Of a DNA stretch of 64,000 nt, positions 63,411 to 64,000 are shown in pieces. The number at the start of each line of letters is the position of its first letter. The first letter of the stretch is position 1. Under the pieces are notes generated by a model. That model saw only the letters and a program-made list of their open reading frames with translations. It was not told the origin of the DNA and made no database searches. This DNA comes from Streptomyces halstedii (GTDB lineage: Bacteria > Actinomycetota > Actinomycetes > Streptomycetales > Streptomycetaceae), in NCBI GenBank assembly GCA_000720535.1, contig JOAZ01000029.1, positions 1 through 64,000 of the forward strand. The letters are read 5' to 3'. The position numbers and the translations under genes are program-made.

Positions 63411-64000
63411 CTACAGGGCCAGGCCGGTGAGGACGAGGACCCGCTCGTAGGTGTAGTCGTCCATCGCGTACCGCACGCCCTCGCGGCCCACGCCGGACTG
63501 CTTGGCGCCGCCGTACGGCATCTGGTCGGCGCGGTAGGAGGGGACGTCGCCGATGACCACGCCGCCGACCTCCAGGGCGCGGTGGGCGCGGAAGGCGGTC
63601 TCCAGGTCGTGGGTGAAGACCCCTGCCTGGAGGCCGTACTTGGAGTCGTTGACGGCGGCGAAGGCCTCGGCCTCTCCGTCCACCCGCCGCACGTACAGCA
63701 CCGGCCCGAAGATCTCTTCGCGGGCGAGGGTGGTGGTGTCGGGCAGGTCGGTGAGGACCGTGGGGGCGTAGGTGGCCCCGTCGCGGGTGCCGCCGGTGAG
63801 CAGGGTGGCGCCGGCCGCGACGGCCTCGTCGACCCAGGACCCCACGCGGCGGGCGGCGTCCTCGCTGACCAGCGGTCCGACGTCGGTGGCCGCGTCGGAC
63901 GGGTCGCCGGTCACCAGGGCCTCGACGGCGGCGGTGATCTTGGGGACGAGCCGGTCGTACACCGAGGCGTCGGCGATGACGCGCTGCACGGAGATGCAGG
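63411..64000 (-). CDS. Aldehyde dehydrogenase, partial (5' end outside the window)
   Basis: Only the C-terminal about 196 residues are in the window; the gene continues past the right edge. The first visible codons read CISVQRV, and that Cys matches the catalytic cysteine of the family. Downstream are VGPLVSEDAARRV, EEIFGPVLYV, SKYGLQAGVFTHD and PYGGAKQSGVGREG, all diagnostic of NAD(P)-dependent aldehyde dehydrogenases of the succinate-semialdehyde/general type. The stop is TAG at 63411, followed by a 19-bp terminator. Confidence 0.92.
   Translation of the reverse strand, partial: CISVQRVIADASVYDRLVPKITAAVEALVTGDPSDAATDVGPLVSEDAARRVGSWVDEAVAAGATLLTGGTRDGATYAPTVLTDLPDTTTLAREEIFGPVLYVRRVDGEAEAFAAVNDSKYGLQAGVFTHDLETAFRAHRALEVGGVVIGDVPSYRADQMPYGGAKQSGVGREGVRYAMDDYTYERVLVLTGLAL

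Noticed and set aside
58771-63450. 1559-codon plus-strand open frame across dxr, aroA and the acyl-CoA dehydrogenase
   Set aside because: It is antisense to several genes with unmistakable motifs and crosses gene borders; it is a GC-content artefact.

Overview
The window is a very GC-rich actinobacterial chromosome segment and almost certainly comes from a Streptomyces. The evidence is the strong G/C third-position bias, GTG and TTG starts, a BldB-type developmental protein, and a gene order matching the conserved core block I know from S. coelicolor (roughly SCO5745 down to SCO569x, recalled from memory and not checked here). No phage, insertion sequence, CRISPR array or tRNA gene is visible.

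Layout. Bases 1-354 have no gene; on the minus strand they look like the tandem promoters and leader of an rRNA operon whose 16S gene lies beyond the left edge. At 412-10587 are RNA-decay and lysine/DNA-precursor genes, mostly on the minus strand: rnj, dapA, thyX, dapB, an M16 peptidase, pnp and rpsO. At 10832-30362 is a complete type VII (ESX-like) secretion locus. It holds eccD and eccC (divergent), two WXG100 proteins, two mycosin proteases, a large WXG fusion protein, eccB, eccE, a bldB-type gene and a proline-rich ParA/EspI-like ATPase. At 30560-36499 is a five-gene oligopeptide/nickel-type ABC transporter. At 36528-38353 are a thioesterase and ribF. At 38397-42038 is a very large protein joining a catalytically broken trypsin fold to a STAND-like NTPase.

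From 49461 down to 42346 is the classical translation operon rimP-nusA-ylxR-infB-ylxP-rbfA-truB. At 49633-51611, divergent from it, are a lipoprotein, a DUF4439 ferritin-like protein and an apparent aminoglycoside-phosphotransferase pseudokinase. At 51703-59015 are proS, two GNAT acetyltransferases and the isoprenoid/site-2-protease cluster ispG-rseP-dxr. At 59416-64000 are a nucleotidyltransferase, a divergent EPSP synthase, an acyl-CoA dehydrogenase and the 3' part of an aldehyde dehydrogenase.

How the genes work together. The ESX locus supplies every membrane part except EccA: EccB, EccC, EccD, EccE and mycosin. It also supplies likely substrates, two of which carry a C-terminal YxxxD motif. 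The substrate segment (about 17.1-20 kb) is visibly lower in GC than its surroundings. Several genes (dapA, the STAND protein, one GNAT, the nucleotidyltransferase) lack a ribosome-binding site and have a -10-like hexamer 6-7 bases before the start codon, which suggests leaderless mRNAs. Strong GC hairpins mark most operon ends. The best candidates for something undescribed are the pseudoprotease-STAND protein, the phosphotransferase pseudokinase with its ferritin-like neighbours, the substrate module of the secretion locus, and a 30-bp tandem duplication of the end of eccD.
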